Assembly: GCA_902776975.1 (NCBI GenBank)
Contig: CACYSI010000014.1
Coordinates: forward strand, 1 to 64,000
DNA from: an uncultured Ruminococcus sp.
Lineage (GTDB): Bacteria > Bacillota > Clostridia > Oscillospirales > Acutalibacteraceae
Direction: 5' to 3'
DNA: 64,000 bases
In this document: in pieces, positions 41,949-51,341 of the stretch
Layout of the letters: every line of letters starts with the position of its first letter
Numbering within the stretch: the first letter of the stretch is position 1
Notes under the pieces: generated by a model
The model's input: only the letters and a program-made list of their open reading frames with translations
What the model was told of the DNA's origin: nothing
Databases searched by the model: none
Made by a program: the position numbers and the translations under genes

Positions 41949-44345
41949 ATGATTGATTACAGCCGATATTACAGAGCTTATGCCGAGATGAAAGAAACTC
42001 TCGACGGCGACTACGCGCATGATTATCTGACTTCCACTCTTGCTGACGCCGATCAGGGTAATGACGAACTGTCCGGTAACGCGTATAACCGAGTTATCGA
42101 CATGGAATGGGTCGAGATGATCGAAAGCAAGCTCCCGTATATGCAGAAGGCTATCGACGAGCAGCGCAAGTTCATCCTGGAGTACAAAGAGGTCGACCGT
42201 ATAGATAAGGTTAAGCAGGTCGATAAGGAGGCAGTCCAGCACCTTACTCAACACGCCAATCTGATAATGGCTGTAGAGGAAGACGGCGGCGTTATCCCCG
42301 AAAAGCTTCTCAACACCCACCGTGAAGACAGCTTTGTAACTTATGAAAATCGCTTCCTGCATACTTTGATACATAATTCCATTATGTTCGTTGAAGCGCG
42401 ATTCCGTGCTTTGCAGGATGCTCCCAACGATTCTTCCAGTAAGCTGCATATGGATCGCGAGGTCGTTATCGGTCATGAGAAATTCGGCTTCAACATCGAC
42501 CATCACGCAGAGAAGCACGAGCGTGACAAGATCGACCGTGAAGAGGATCTCGGCAGTCTGACCGACTATGAGCGTATCGAGCGTATCAGAATGACGCTTG
42601 ATGATTTCTGTAATACCGATCTTATGAAGGCGCTCAACGGCTGTATAGCTGTTAAATCGCCGATAAATAAAACAAATTGTATAAAACAGGATCCTGCTTT
42701 TAAGCAGTGCTATGATCTGTGGGTATTTATAGAAGGCTATCGAAAGACCGGTTATGTTCTTGAGAAGAACGTATTTGAGGGTCAGATGCCCGAGGATATC
42801 CAGAAAGATATGTATGACGTTATGGCATACCAGCATTTCGTCACTACTATCAACACCAACCGCGCTCTGCGTGAGAAGCTTCACGCTCAGTATGTCGCTG
42901 AAAACGAGCGTCGCGCCGCCGAGGCAAACAAGCCCGAAGAAGAGATGGCGCGCTACATCGAAGAGAAGATATATGAGGTACGCCGCGAGGAGATGGCGCT
43001 CAGGCTCAAAGAAGTCAGAGAGCGCGAGGTCGTCATCGCCAAGCTCACCGCCGAGCTGGATCAGGCTAAAGAGCAGATCCGCATCCGCGATATCAAGATA
43101 AAAGAGCTGGAGTCTACTATTGCTTCTCTTAAGAAGGAACTCGAAGAGACCCGCGAAGAGCTCCGCAAGGCTCAGATCCGTATCATGGATCTCGAGAAAG
43201 AGATCGAACAGCTCAAGGCGCGCATCGCAGAGCTCGAGGCTAAGGTCGCTGAGCTTGAAGCCAAGATCGCCGAGCTCGAGGCTCAGATAGCAGCTCATCT
43301 GGCTACCATCGCTTCTCTTGAGGCCAACATCAAAGAGCTTGAGGCAACTATCGAGAAGCTCAATGCCGAGATCGAACAGCTCAAGACTACGATCGCCGAG
43401 CAGGCTGAGACTATAAAACAGCATGAGGCTACTATTGCCGAGCAGGCAAATGAGATCACCGGTCTTAATTCTCAGGTCAACTCTTTGACAAACACAGTCG
43501 GCTGCCTCACAGCCGAGAATTCAACATTAAAGAACACTATCTCCGATCAGGAGAGAACCATAAGCGAGCAGGCTGACGATATCACCGCTAAGACGGCAAC
43601 GATTGAAAGCAATAACAATACGATAGCAAAGCTCGACGGCAAGCTCACCAATCTGCAGAATGAGCATAACGACCTTAAGGATAAGTATTCCAACTTCCAG
43701 CGCGAGCTTAATGACCTGCAGAAGACTATCAACGAAGGCAACGATGAGAATCGTGAGCTCCAGCATCAGATAAGAGTACATCTGAATACCATATCCGCCA
43801 AGGACGCTATCATCACCACTCTCCGTGAGGAGAAGTCGGCTCTGACCGATAGGATCGACGGCGTAGAAGCTATAGAGAATCAGGCTCGTAAGGATATCAT
43901 GGCTGCCCGCGATAAGGTAGCGGATATCGAGACCGAGAACCTCAGACTCAATAATTCAATAGCCAATCTGGTCGCGTCCACCTCGCTCAGAGAAAAAGAG
44001 ATCTCCGATCTTAAGGATCAGGTCTACTCCGCCAATGTCGCCAAGGACGCCGGAATCAAGGCAGTCCGCGACGAGTATGAGGCTAAAATGAAGTCTCAAG
44101 AGGCCGATTATGAAGCTAAGATCGAGGCGCTTAACGCTCAGATCGTAGCCGCATGCAACTTCACCGATGATCAGAAGTACACAGTCAGACTCAACGCCGA
44201 GAAGAAGGCTATGCAGAAAGATTATGACGCTAAGCTGTCTGAAGCCACCAAGAAAGCTCGTAAATTTGTCAAGAAAGCCCGCGTGCTTGTTGATGATAAG
44301 CCTCAGGCTTTGCTTAATCTCAAAGAGGCTGACGAATATAAGTAA
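41949..44345 (+). CDS. DUF2357-like N-terminal domain plus long coiled coil
   Basis: 798 residues. Residues 1-320 resemble the N-terminal part of McrC-type partners (DUF2357): TYENRFLHTLIHNSIMFVEARF near 131-152 is the conserved block. From about 325 to 780 it is almost unbroken coiled coil, in part built of near-identical heptads (IAELEAKVAELEAKIAELEA at about 418-437, split here). No PD-(D/E)XK nuclease motif is visible in the helical tail, so the usual McrC activity is absent. It follows the McrB-like ATPase by 100 bases. A cytosolic scaffold or a stalk linking the ATPase to other components is my inference. No signal peptide. Confidence 0.68.
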   Translation: MIDYSRYYRAYAEMKETLDGDYAHDYLTSTLADADQGNDELSGNAYNRVIDMEWVEMIESKLPYMQKAIDEQRKFILEYKEVDRIDKVKQVDKEAVQHLTQHANLIMAVEEDGGVIPEKLLNTHREDSFVTYENRFLHTLIHNSIMFVEARFRALQDAPNDSSSKLHMDREVVIGHEKFGFNIDHHAEKHERDKIDREEDLGSLTDYERIERIRMTLDDFCNTDLMKALNGCIAVKSPINKTNCIKQDPAFKQCYDLWVFIEGYRKTGYVLEKNVFEGQMPEDIQKDMYDVMAYQHFVTTINTNRALREKLHAQYVAENERRAAEANKPEEEMARYIEEKIYEVRREEMALRLKEVREREVVIAKLTAELDQAKEQIRIRDIKIKELESTIASLKKELEETREELRKAQIRIMDLEKEIEQLKARIAELEAKVAELEAKIAELEAQIAAHLATIASLEANIKELEATIEKLNAEIEQLKTTIAEQAETIKQHEATIAEQANEITGLNSQVNSLTNTVGCLTAENSTLKNTISDQERTISEQADDITAKTATIESNNNTIAKLDGKLTNLQNEHNDLKDKYSNFQRELNDLQKTINEGNDENRELQHQIRVHLNTISAKDAIITTLREEKSALTDRIDGVEAIENQARKDIMAARDKVADIETENLRLNNSIANLVASTSLREKEISDLKDQVYSANVAKDAGIKAVRDEYEAKMKSQEADYEAKIEALNAQIVAACNFTDDQKYTVRLNAEKKAMQKDYDAKLSEATKKARKFVKKARVLVDDKPQALLNLKEADEYK

Positions 44346-44404
44346 CCTGTAAACGATTTAAACAGTCCGCAATTAACCTAATATATTTATGGACGGGGTT
44401 TGCA

Positions 44405-45436
44405 ATGAAGGAAAGTGCAAAACTTAAGCGTAAAACCAAACGGTTGCTGATTAAAAATTTAATAGTTTTTGCTGTTCTTATTGCGGTTACCATCGTGGGC
44501 GTACGATCGTGGTTCTCAAACAGTCCAAACAGTGCTTCGGCTCAGTCGATCCGCGTTATCTGCTCCGTGCCCGAGGGTCTGGAGGTGGCTATCTTAAGCG
44601 CGGGCGGAACTCCGGACGCCAACACGGTTTGGCATGATCGCGAGTTTACTCTCGATTCATCACAGGCCGAGTTTTCTTTCCTGTCCACTCTCAGTATTGC
44701 CGACGTCACCGGTAACGGGCTGACGTTTATCAAGCCGCCGATGCAGCAGACCAGCTCTGTGGCTCATGTAAAAACCGATGGCACCTGGAATCCCGCTCAG
44801 TATAATACTACCGCCAACAAAGAGTACCTGAGCCTTGAAGTGTATTTCCGTACAACCGAATCTTCGCAGAAGGTTCAGCTGGCTGCCGATACCTACTACG
44901 GTCCACCCGATCCTCAGCAGAATTTCGGTAATGCTGTCAGCGGTTGGCATGTAAACAGCGTTATAGGCGCAGCCCGTATGGCGGTATTTGAGGGCAACAG
45001 CCAAAAGCTCCTTTGGATCCCCGCGCCGCACCTCTATTATGACGGCTTCAACCTTAATACTGACGTAACTGCAACTAACAACGACTACGGTCTTTATTAT
45101 CTGGATACAGGCGGCAGTACCGTATACATCCACCAGGACGGCACTTACAATCACGCTTATTATACATCCGATAAGGTGAGACACACGATCTCATATAACG
45201 CCACAAGCTCTTCAAGCGCCAATACCAGTTCGGCTTCAGGTGTGACGGCAAACACAAATAAAGACTTTATGCTCCACAAAAATGTCGATATTGCCGCTCT
45301 TGGAGGCACAGCAGAGTATAAAACCAATCATGTCAGGATGAATATGTGGATAGAGGGCGAAGACCCCGAGTCCCGTGCCGCTCAGGTAAGCGGTAAGTTC
45401 AAAGCTGTTTTGAAGTTCCAGATGGTTACGGTATAA
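44405..45436 (+). CDS. SipW-dependent-type surface protein (4)
   Basis: 343 residues. A basic start (MKESAKLKRKTKRLL) is followed by a hydrophobic segment (about 15-33) ending VGVRSWFSNSPNSASA (RSWF 34-37). The mature part is beta-rich, with Asn, Thr and Tyr in abundance (YFRTTESSQKVQLAADTYYG). It ends with MNMWIEGEDPESRAAQVSGKFKAVLKFQMV, the cluster motif with Ser instead of Cys. ATG 44405 lies five bases after GGGG-TTTGCA, a modest ribosome site. It is the first of four substrate genes in a row after the ATPase/coiled-coil pair. Confidence 0.75.
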   Translation: MKESAKLKRKTKRLLIKNLIVFAVLIAVTIVGVRSWFSNSPNSASAQSIRVICSVPEGLEVAILSAGGTPDANTVWHDREFTLDSSQAEFSFLSTLSIADVTGNGLTFIKPPMQQTSSVAHVKTDGTWNPAQYNTTANKEYLSLEVYFRTTESSQKVQLAADTYYGPPDPQQNFGNAVSGWHVNSVIGAARMAVFEGNSQKLLWIPAPHLYYDGFNLNTDVTATNNDYGLYYLDTGGSTVYIHQDGTYNHAYYTSDKVRHTISYNATSSSSANTSSASGVTANTNKDFMLHKNVDIAALGGTAEYKTNHVRMNMWIEGEDPESRAAQVSGKFKAVLKFQMVTV

Positions 45437-45464
45437 TGATTTTTCACAAAGGGAGGTGAAACGT

Positions 45465-47165
45465 ATGGATTTTAAGCTGCTTGCGAAAGCTATATCAGTT
45501 AAATTGAGTAAAAAGGCGAAACGCTTTAAAGGAGCTACAAAATCGTATGTTTCGCTCTTTCTGGTCGTAATTATAGCGGTAGCGTCTACTACCGCTTGGC
45601 TCAGCGTTAAGGATAAGCTGACCGTCAATTCTCCAGAGATGGAGATGCGTTCGGCTACCGGTATTCAGGATTCTTCTCTGAAGGTATTGCAGACGGAAGT
45701 TGTCGTAGATAATTTCCGGCTTGAAGAAGCGTCCAGCGTAGACGGCAGAAACATCTTCTTCCCGACCTCTTATATCAATAATGTCAACGACGCCGATAAC
45801 GCTACTATAACGTTAAGAAATAACAGGGTTGATCCTATTATTGACTGGTCACAGACCAACACCAGCATGGATACTCAGACTAAAGGCGACGACACTGCTT
45901 CACACCCGGGTATGCGTTTTCGTGAGGCTAACGCCGGCGATAAAAACGTTAACTATGCCTATGCCGACGTTCAGGTAAAATCATCTGGCTCTGAGACCGA
46001 TGTATGGATCAAGGGCTATAAGATCAAGATCGGAGATAATACATATGAGGATAAGCTCGATATCAATTCCGATTATACGCTCCAGAGCTTCCCCGATCCC
46101 TATACCTGTCCCGTCCGTATAGCTATCATTGACGACAGCGGTCACGCCCCCAAGGTGTTTGACCCCTCGGCTCGTATCAAAGATCAGGCTAACAATACCA
46201 TGGCTGTCTTGAAAACAGAGGACGACGGCACACCCGAAACTCATATTACAGACCTCGACGCTTTCTCGTCATATTATTACGGTACCAACAATCCTCTGTT
46301 CACGGTACCGGCCAATAAGACTATCAACCTTTCGGTTGTTGCGTGGCTCGAGGGTACACACCCCTACGCTAAAGATTATCAGGGTAAGGAGATGACCTTC
46401 TCCATCGAGATCGAGACTAACGTCTCTCAGATGGAAGAGATTTACCTCCATGACTGGACCATAGGCGATGAACACAGTAATCCGGCTTCATACAATCAAT
46501 CCAATACAGATATCAATAATGCTATTATAAACGCGTCAAAGAACTGGACTAACGGCTCCGGTGCTCATTCAGGTCAGTGGCTTTCCGGCAGCGTAGATAT
46601 AGCTATGCAGTATTATGATACACAAGGCACTCCTCGGACCGATGATGATGTTTATAAGACGACTGTAATGACTAAGATTACGCCGTCTAATAGGACACAA
46701 TCGGATATTGAACACGGTATAAATCCCACTACCGGTAAAGACTCAAATGGCTTCACGGTATTTAGAGCGGCGATACCAAAGTATACTTCGACTAACATCT
46801 CATTCTATCGCTTGAGTACTCAGACTGACGACGTATATCCGGGTACGGTATTCAACTCGTGGCATACCTACTCCGGCGTTAACAGCAAGCTCTCTTCTAC
46901 CGCTCAGGGCTGGAGAATGCTTGGTAGCCTTGCCGAAACACGTAAGGTGGGCAGCACCGAATCGCTGTACACCCATTACTACGCTATCCGAGGTAACGGG
47001 TACGGAAATGTTCCTCATGATAACCGGAACATACCTGAAGAACTTACAAGTAATAATTATGTTACTGATTTATCATACAGTACCACCGAAAAAAAGAGAT
47101 ATTCTCGTTGGCTGTCGCCCTGTATCGGTTACTGGGGCACTGCTTCGGGTCCCGTAAAAAGATAA
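45465..47165 (+). CDS. SipW-dependent-type surface protein (5)
   Basis: 566 residues from ATG 45465, eight bases after GGGAGG. A basic amphipathic start leads to a hydrophobic segment (28-42) with ASTTAWLSV (TAWL 43-46). The first domain (to about 320) ends with VVAWLEGTHPYAKDYQGKEMTFSIEIE, a weaker copy of the cluster motif. A second, unrecognised domain of about 250 residues follows, with many Trp, Tyr, Asn and Ser (WTNGSGAHSGQWLSGSVDIAM, FYRLSTQTDDVYPGTVFNSW). It probably adds a binding function to a TasA-like base. Confidence 0.75.
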   Translation: MDFKLLAKAISVKLSKKAKRFKGATKSYVSLFLVVIIAVASTTAWLSVKDKLTVNSPEMEMRSATGIQDSSLKVLQTEVVVDNFRLEEASSVDGRNIFFPTSYINNVNDADNATITLRNNRVDPIIDWSQTNTSMDTQTKGDDTASHPGMRFREANAGDKNVNYAYADVQVKSSGSETDVWIKGYKIKIGDNTYEDKLDINSDYTLQSFPDPYTCPVRIAIIDDSGHAPKVFDPSARIKDQANNTMAVLKTEDDGTPETHITDLDAFSSYYYGTNNPLFTVPANKTINLSVVAWLEGTHPYAKDYQGKEMTFSIEIETNVSQMEEIYLHDWTIGDEHSNPASYNQSNTDINNAIINASKNWTNGSGAHSGQWLSGSVDIAMQYYDTQGTPRTDDDVYKTTVMTKITPSNRTQSDIEHGINPTTGKDSNGFTVFRAAIPKYTSTNISFYRLSTQTDDVYPGTVFNSWHTYSGVNSKLSSTAQGWRMLGSLAETRKVGSTESLYTHYYAIRGNGYGNVPHDNRNIPEELTSNNYVTDLSYSTTEKKRYSRWLSPCIGYWGTASGPVKR

Positions 47166-47228
47166 TCTTTTAACATAACTATAAACATATCTATTATAAT
47201 CAAAATCTAAGGAACAGGAGGTGTCGCA

Positions 47229-49790
47229 TTGAAGAATTTGTTTAAATCTGTTTTTTCAAAAGCGGATAAGCGCAAAAGAAGAACCGGTATAATTCTTACA
47301 ATTGTGGCACTTGTTGAAATCCTTGCCATAATGGTGGTTTCGACATCTGCTTGGATCGAGTCTATATCATCCATCAAGGTATATACCACAGCCCAGACTG
47401 AGGTAGGCGGTACTAAGGGCGTAGTAGCGAGCAAGCTCAAGCAGCGACTCGGTATAGCTTTAGGTGATTCCAACGATATAGATCTTACCCAGTATTTCCG
47501 ACCTTCGGGCGGCTACCACCTCTCCGGCGCATCCAGCGCGGACGGCAACCAGATTTACTTCCCTGAGACTAAGGGAAACACCACTCAAAAGTACCGTGTA
47601 GGTACCATAAACGATAAAAACGTCAATTACGTCAGCTTCACGGTTAAGACCACTACCGGCAACGTAGCGCTGGCGTTTGACAGCGCTCCCACCTTCAAGT
47701 TCGGCGGTACAGCACTCAGCGGCGATAATCTCAAGCTCCTTCGCTTTGCTGTAGGCAACGGCAGCACATTTAAGGTGTTCAGCCTTGCTTCTGAATTTGA
47801 AGATACCGTTATCTCGGGCGAGAATCCAACAGATACAACAACGTCTTTGGTTCGTGCCTTCAGCGATTATGCCGTAGGCAACTCCAATCTTGTTACTACT
47901 ACCACTGCTAACGGCTATCTTACCTTCAGTATGTGGATCCAGGATCCCACAGGCGCGAGCAGCTCTGTATATAACAACAAAGCTCTCACCGTCGAGAACC
48001 TTAAGCTCGTTGCTGTTAAGCCCTTTACTCTCAAATCCACCTATATGAATGACAGCGGCTCTTATGTTGCCGGTTCCACAGGCGGCACCGTTGCTATCAA
48101 CAACGGTGAGTTCGGCGAGACAGCGGTAGCCTATCTGAAGAACGGCTCCGTAGTTACCCTCAAGGCTTCGCCTAATACGACCAACGGTTATTCTTTTGTC
48201 GGCTGGTCTAAGACGGCTAACGGCTCTGTTATCAACAACATGGGCGTCGGTAACTGTACTAATAATAACGGTATCTACAGTATTATGTATACCTTTAATA
48301 CGTCCGACTTTACCGGCGACTATGAGCTGTACGCTCAGTTCAACGACAGGCATATACTCTATCTTAAGCCCAACTACAAGCATTACAACAACAGCAACGG
48401 CTCCATTAAGTTCTATGCTTATATCTGGGGCAGCGTAAATGGTGTATTTAAAAAGGAGTGGTACTCCAGTACATATAACTCAACTAAAGCTGCTTATGAG
48501 TTCACCTATAAGGGCAGCGCTAACAGCGTTATCTTCTGTTATATGAGTCCCAGCACACCTTCAGATACTCAATGCAATATAGAAGAAGCAAAAGATAGCG
48601 ACGATAGTACGAAAGTAAACATTTGGGATACCTACCGTTATCTGCAGACCTATGACCTTTCGTTCCCGCTCGAGAACGGTACCTACACTTATGTTGTCAC
48701 CTCAAGACGTTATCCATATACAGGTGATAATGGTAATAACCATGTTATTGGCTATTGGGAGCATTCATACGCGAGGATCAATATCTCAAAATGCAATGAT
48801 ACCGCCTCTCAGAACACTAATAATAAGATCAGTATGTATCTAAATGACGCGTATACACATTATCAAGGTGCAGGCATAGAGGCTCGTTATTCAAATACAT
48901 CTTCTCTCATCTTTGACGGTAAGACATATACTACTGACGGCGATGGTAAGGCTCTTACACATCCGTACAACGCTACCGTTACATTGAATAATACCCCGGG
49001 CAGCGCCTATAACTTTGACGGTTGGTATACCAACGCCGCAGGCACAGGAACTAAGCTGACTACAGCTCAGCTGAATTCACTTACCGCGGCCAACGCGAGT
49101 GCACCAAATTCCGGCACTACCTATTACGCTAAGTTTAAGCTTAAGCCGCAAACATACTATGTCAAGGGTTCATTTAACGATTGGGGCGAGAGTGATCAGC
49201 TTACCGGTTCAGGTACTACTTTGACCAAAACCATCCACTTAAATGAAGGCAACTATACATTTAAGATTTGGGAGAAGCGCGATAACGCGTATTGGTCAGT
49301 AAACAATACAAATTATTACGCGCACGCTACTTCGCCTAATTTACCCTCGAATGCACAGATGTACCAAAGCCAGGGTGAATTGAACCTTTGGGTAACTGCG
49401 GGTAATTATACATTCAGCTATAATACCTCAACTAACAAGCTTAGTATTTCTGTATCGTCCTATGATACTGTAACGATTTGGTTCAAACCGGGTAGTTTGG
49501 ATGTTAATGCTGGAAGTGCTTATATGTTCTGTGAAGCAGACGGATTGTCATGGGGAATTATGACAAAATCAACAAGCGGTGATACGGATGGTTGTTGGTA
49601 TCGAGATAATGTTCCTTCAATTGTTCGTGATGGCTTTAAATTCAATCGTTGCAGTGATAATAGCGGTGGCACCACATGGAATAAATGGAATGCCGGAAGT
49701 CGTGTTGTAAGCGGAACTGCAAAAGGCGCTTATACATCTACAGCATGGGGCGATGCGTATGGTAACAACGGCGCAGGCGATTGGAGTTAA
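47229..49790 (+). CDS. SipW-dependent-type multidomain surface protein with carbohydrate-binding-like modules (6)
   Basis: 853 residues from TTG 47229, with a strong AACAGGAGGTG site. The hydrophobic segment ends VVSTSAWIES (SAWI 40-43). A first beta domain has FSMWIQDPTGASS in place of the cluster motif. Then come two InlB-type/Listeria-Bacteroides repeats (GYSFVGWSKTANGS, YNFDGWYTNAAGTG). One module has HILYLKPNYKHYNNSNGSIKFYAYIWG ... VIFCYMSPS and one has YYVKGSFNDWGES ... EGNYTFKIWEK, both resembling starch- or glycogen-binding modules of ruminal and gut Ruminococcus. The last module (TIWFKPGSLDVNAGSAYMFC) may be similar. Likely a carbohydrate-adhesive fibre component. Confidence 0.75.
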   Translation: MKNLFKSVFSKADKRKRRTGIILTIVALVEILAIMVVSTSAWIESISSIKVYTTAQTEVGGTKGVVASKLKQRLGIALGDSNDIDLTQYFRPSGGYHLSGASSADGNQIYFPETKGNTTQKYRVGTINDKNVNYVSFTVKTTTGNVALAFDSAPTFKFGGTALSGDNLKLLRFAVGNGSTFKVFSLASEFEDTVISGENPTDTTTSLVRAFSDYAVGNSNLVTTTTANGYLTFSMWIQDPTGASSSVYNNKALTVENLKLVAVKPFTLKSTYMNDSGSYVAGSTGGTVAINNGEFGETAVAYLKNGSVVTLKASPNTTNGYSFVGWSKTANGSVINNMGVGNCTNNNGIYSIMYTFNTSDFTGDYELYAQFNDRHILYLKPNYKHYNNSNGSIKFYAYIWGSVNGVFKKEWYSSTYNSTKAAYEFTYKGSANSVIFCYMSPSTPSDTQCNIEEAKDSDDSTKVNIWDTYRYLQTYDLSFPLENGTYTYVVTSRRYPYTGDNGNNHVIGYWEHSYARINISKCNDTASQNTNNKISMYLNDAYTHYQGAGIEARYSNTSSLIFDGKTYTTDGDGKALTHPYNATVTLNNTPGSAYNFDGWYTNAAGTGTKLTTAQLNSLTAANASAPNSGTTYYAKFKLKPQTYYVKGSFNDWGESDQLTGSGTTLTKTIHLNEGNYTFKIWEKRDNAYWSVNNTNYYAHATSPNLPSNAQMYQSQGELNLWVTAGNYTFSYNTSTNKLSISVSSYDTVTIWFKPGSLDVNAGSAYMFCEADGLSWGIMTKSTSGDTDGCWYRDNVPSIVRDGFKFNRCSDNSGGTTWNKWNAGSRVVSGTAKGAYTSTAWGDAYGNNGAGDWS

Positions 49791-49849
49791 GTAATATTAT
49801 TCTCCTTAGTTTGTAAAAATATATAGTACTTATTCAGGAGGTGACGCCC

Positions 49850-51256
49850 ATGAAAAAATCGAATAACTTAGCTAAAAAGCTGCTGGTCATTGGTTTGGCT
49901 GTAGTTCTCTTGGCGGTATGCGTCAGCTCCCCGACTTTTTCGTGGTTCAATCGTCCGGAGTCTGCGACAGGCGGCTCGGTATCTCTATCCGTACCCTACG
50001 GTGATACCGCTCCCGGCACGAGCAGCCCCGCTTTGAGCATGATGGGCTATGACGGTTCCAACGTCAGTATGGTGCATTATATCTCTACCGACGACGGTCT
50101 CTCTTTCTCCGATCAGGAGGGCGGCTCAGGTCCCGTCAATCCTCAGAACCAGATCCCCACAGACGGTATAGGCACGCAGAAAGGCTCTAACCGAGTATAC
50201 TTCAAGACGGTTCTCACTAACTCCAATACCTTCGCTCAGAACGTCTCGCTGTATATCCGAAATTTTCAACCCGGAACTACCGGTACTACCTGCGTAGGCG
50301 TAAACCAGCCTATCAAATCGTTCAAGAACTATTCAAACTATGATAATCCTAAGGCTTCTGCCGTAAAGAGTTCGACCAACGGTCCTACCACCAAGCGTAT
50401 CTACTACGAGGTATACAGCTCCAACGGAACTAACTGGTACAGCTCAAACGCCTCTCCTCAGGTGTGCTGGGGCACTTCTACCACCGATATGAGCAATAAC
50501 GGCTCAAACGCTAACTGGATCACCCTTACATGGATGAAGGACGGCACTAATACCAAGATGTATTATGCCGATCTTCCTTCAAACGCAAATCAGCTGTTCT
50601 TTACTACAGGCAGCAGCTGGGGCGGCAACAGCTTAAATCGTTCTCAGACCTTTACCAACCTGACCGGCGACGGTCTTTCGAGGACTAAGAGCCTGCTCTT
50701 CAAGCATTCGGGCAACTACGACAGCACAGGCTATAACAACGCTCAGTTCACGGTAGAGCAGACAAACGGCGTGTATTTGCTCGAGTACTACAAGTCGGCT
50801 ACCCTCGCTACGGGCGATACTATCGATCTCAGTCTTGTCATCGGCACTCAGTACGGCGGCAATTCTATCAAGTATTACAGCGACAACACAGATATCGCTA
50901 CAGTTGATGAGGATACCGGTGTTGTCACCGCCGGCAACACGGCGGGCACGGCGAATATCAGATTTGTGATAAAGTCTCAGCACGACGATTATTTGCACAA
51001 TCCCAATGAGACCGGTGAATTTAAGGATTACAAGTGTACCGTTACGGTAAAAGCGTATTCATCCTCTAACAAGACCTTCCCCAATGCGCCTATCGTGACC
51101 AATCTGCTTATCCCCGGCAGATCCGCAAATACTAACGATAACGATAAGAACAACATCGTTGAGGTCTACTGGTTCATCCAGAACGGCGACGATCTCTACG
51201 GAACGGCGACCGCGAACGCTAAGCCTACCTTCACCAATGTTTATTTAGGATTATAA
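49850..51256 (+). CDS. SipW-dependent-type surface protein with Ig-like domain (7)
   Basis: 468 residues from ATG 49850, nine bases after GGAGG. The upstream GTG at 49841 lies too close to the ribosome site. The signal segment ends SSPTFSWFNRPESA (SWF 31-33). The mature protein is rich in Asn, Ser, Thr and Tyr. A Big_2-like bacterial Ig fold (IKYYSDNTDIATVDEDTGVVTAGNTAGTANIRF) lies at about residues 335-375. The C terminus ends VEVYWFIQNGDDLYGTA..., a remote version of the cluster motif. A terminator follows. Confidence 0.75.
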   Translation: MKKSNNLAKKLLVIGLAVVLLAVCVSSPTFSWFNRPESATGGSVSLSVPYGDTAPGTSSPALSMMGYDGSNVSMVHYISTDDGLSFSDQEGGSGPVNPQNQIPTDGIGTQKGSNRVYFKTVLTNSNTFAQNVSLYIRNFQPGTTGTTCVGVNQPIKSFKNYSNYDNPKASAVKSSTNGPTTKRIYYEVYSSNGTNWYSSNASPQVCWGTSTTDMSNNGSNANWITLTWMKDGTNTKMYYADLPSNANQLFFTTGSSWGGNSLNRSQTFTNLTGDGLSRTKSLLFKHSGNYDSTGYNNAQFTVEQTNGVYLLEYYKSATLATGDTIDLSLVIGTQYGGNSIKYYSDNTDIATVDEDTGVVTAGNTAGTANIRFVIKSQHDDYLHNPNETGEFKDYKCTVTVKAYSSSNKTFPNAPIVTNLLIPGRSANTNDNDKNNIVEVYWFIQNGDDLYGTATANAKPTFTNVYLGL

Positions 51257-51270
51257 TCTGTAATTACTTA

Positions 51271-51299
51271 AAAAGGGTTGTTTTTACAGCCCTTTTTTA
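51271..51299 (+). terminator. Terminator after surface protein 7
   Basis: AAAAGGGTTG pairs with CAGCCCTTTT (one G-T pair) and runs into a T tract. The two following peptidase genes would then depend on readthrough or their own promoter. Confidence 0.8.
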
Positions 51300-51341
51300 T
51301 TATAATTGATTCGATCAAATATTTTTTCTGAGGTTTTGACT

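Noticed and set aside
41928..43424. 498-codon minus-strand frame antisense to the coiled-coil gene
   Set aside because: It is the mirror of the Glu/Lys-rich heptads (Leu/Phe/Ser-rich translation); the plus-strand protein has the ribosome site and heptad pattern.
40304..44345. A McrBC restriction system
   Set aside because: No DNA-binding N-terminal domain on the ATPase, a membrane anchor instead, no nuclease motif in the partner, and surface-protein neighbours on both sides.
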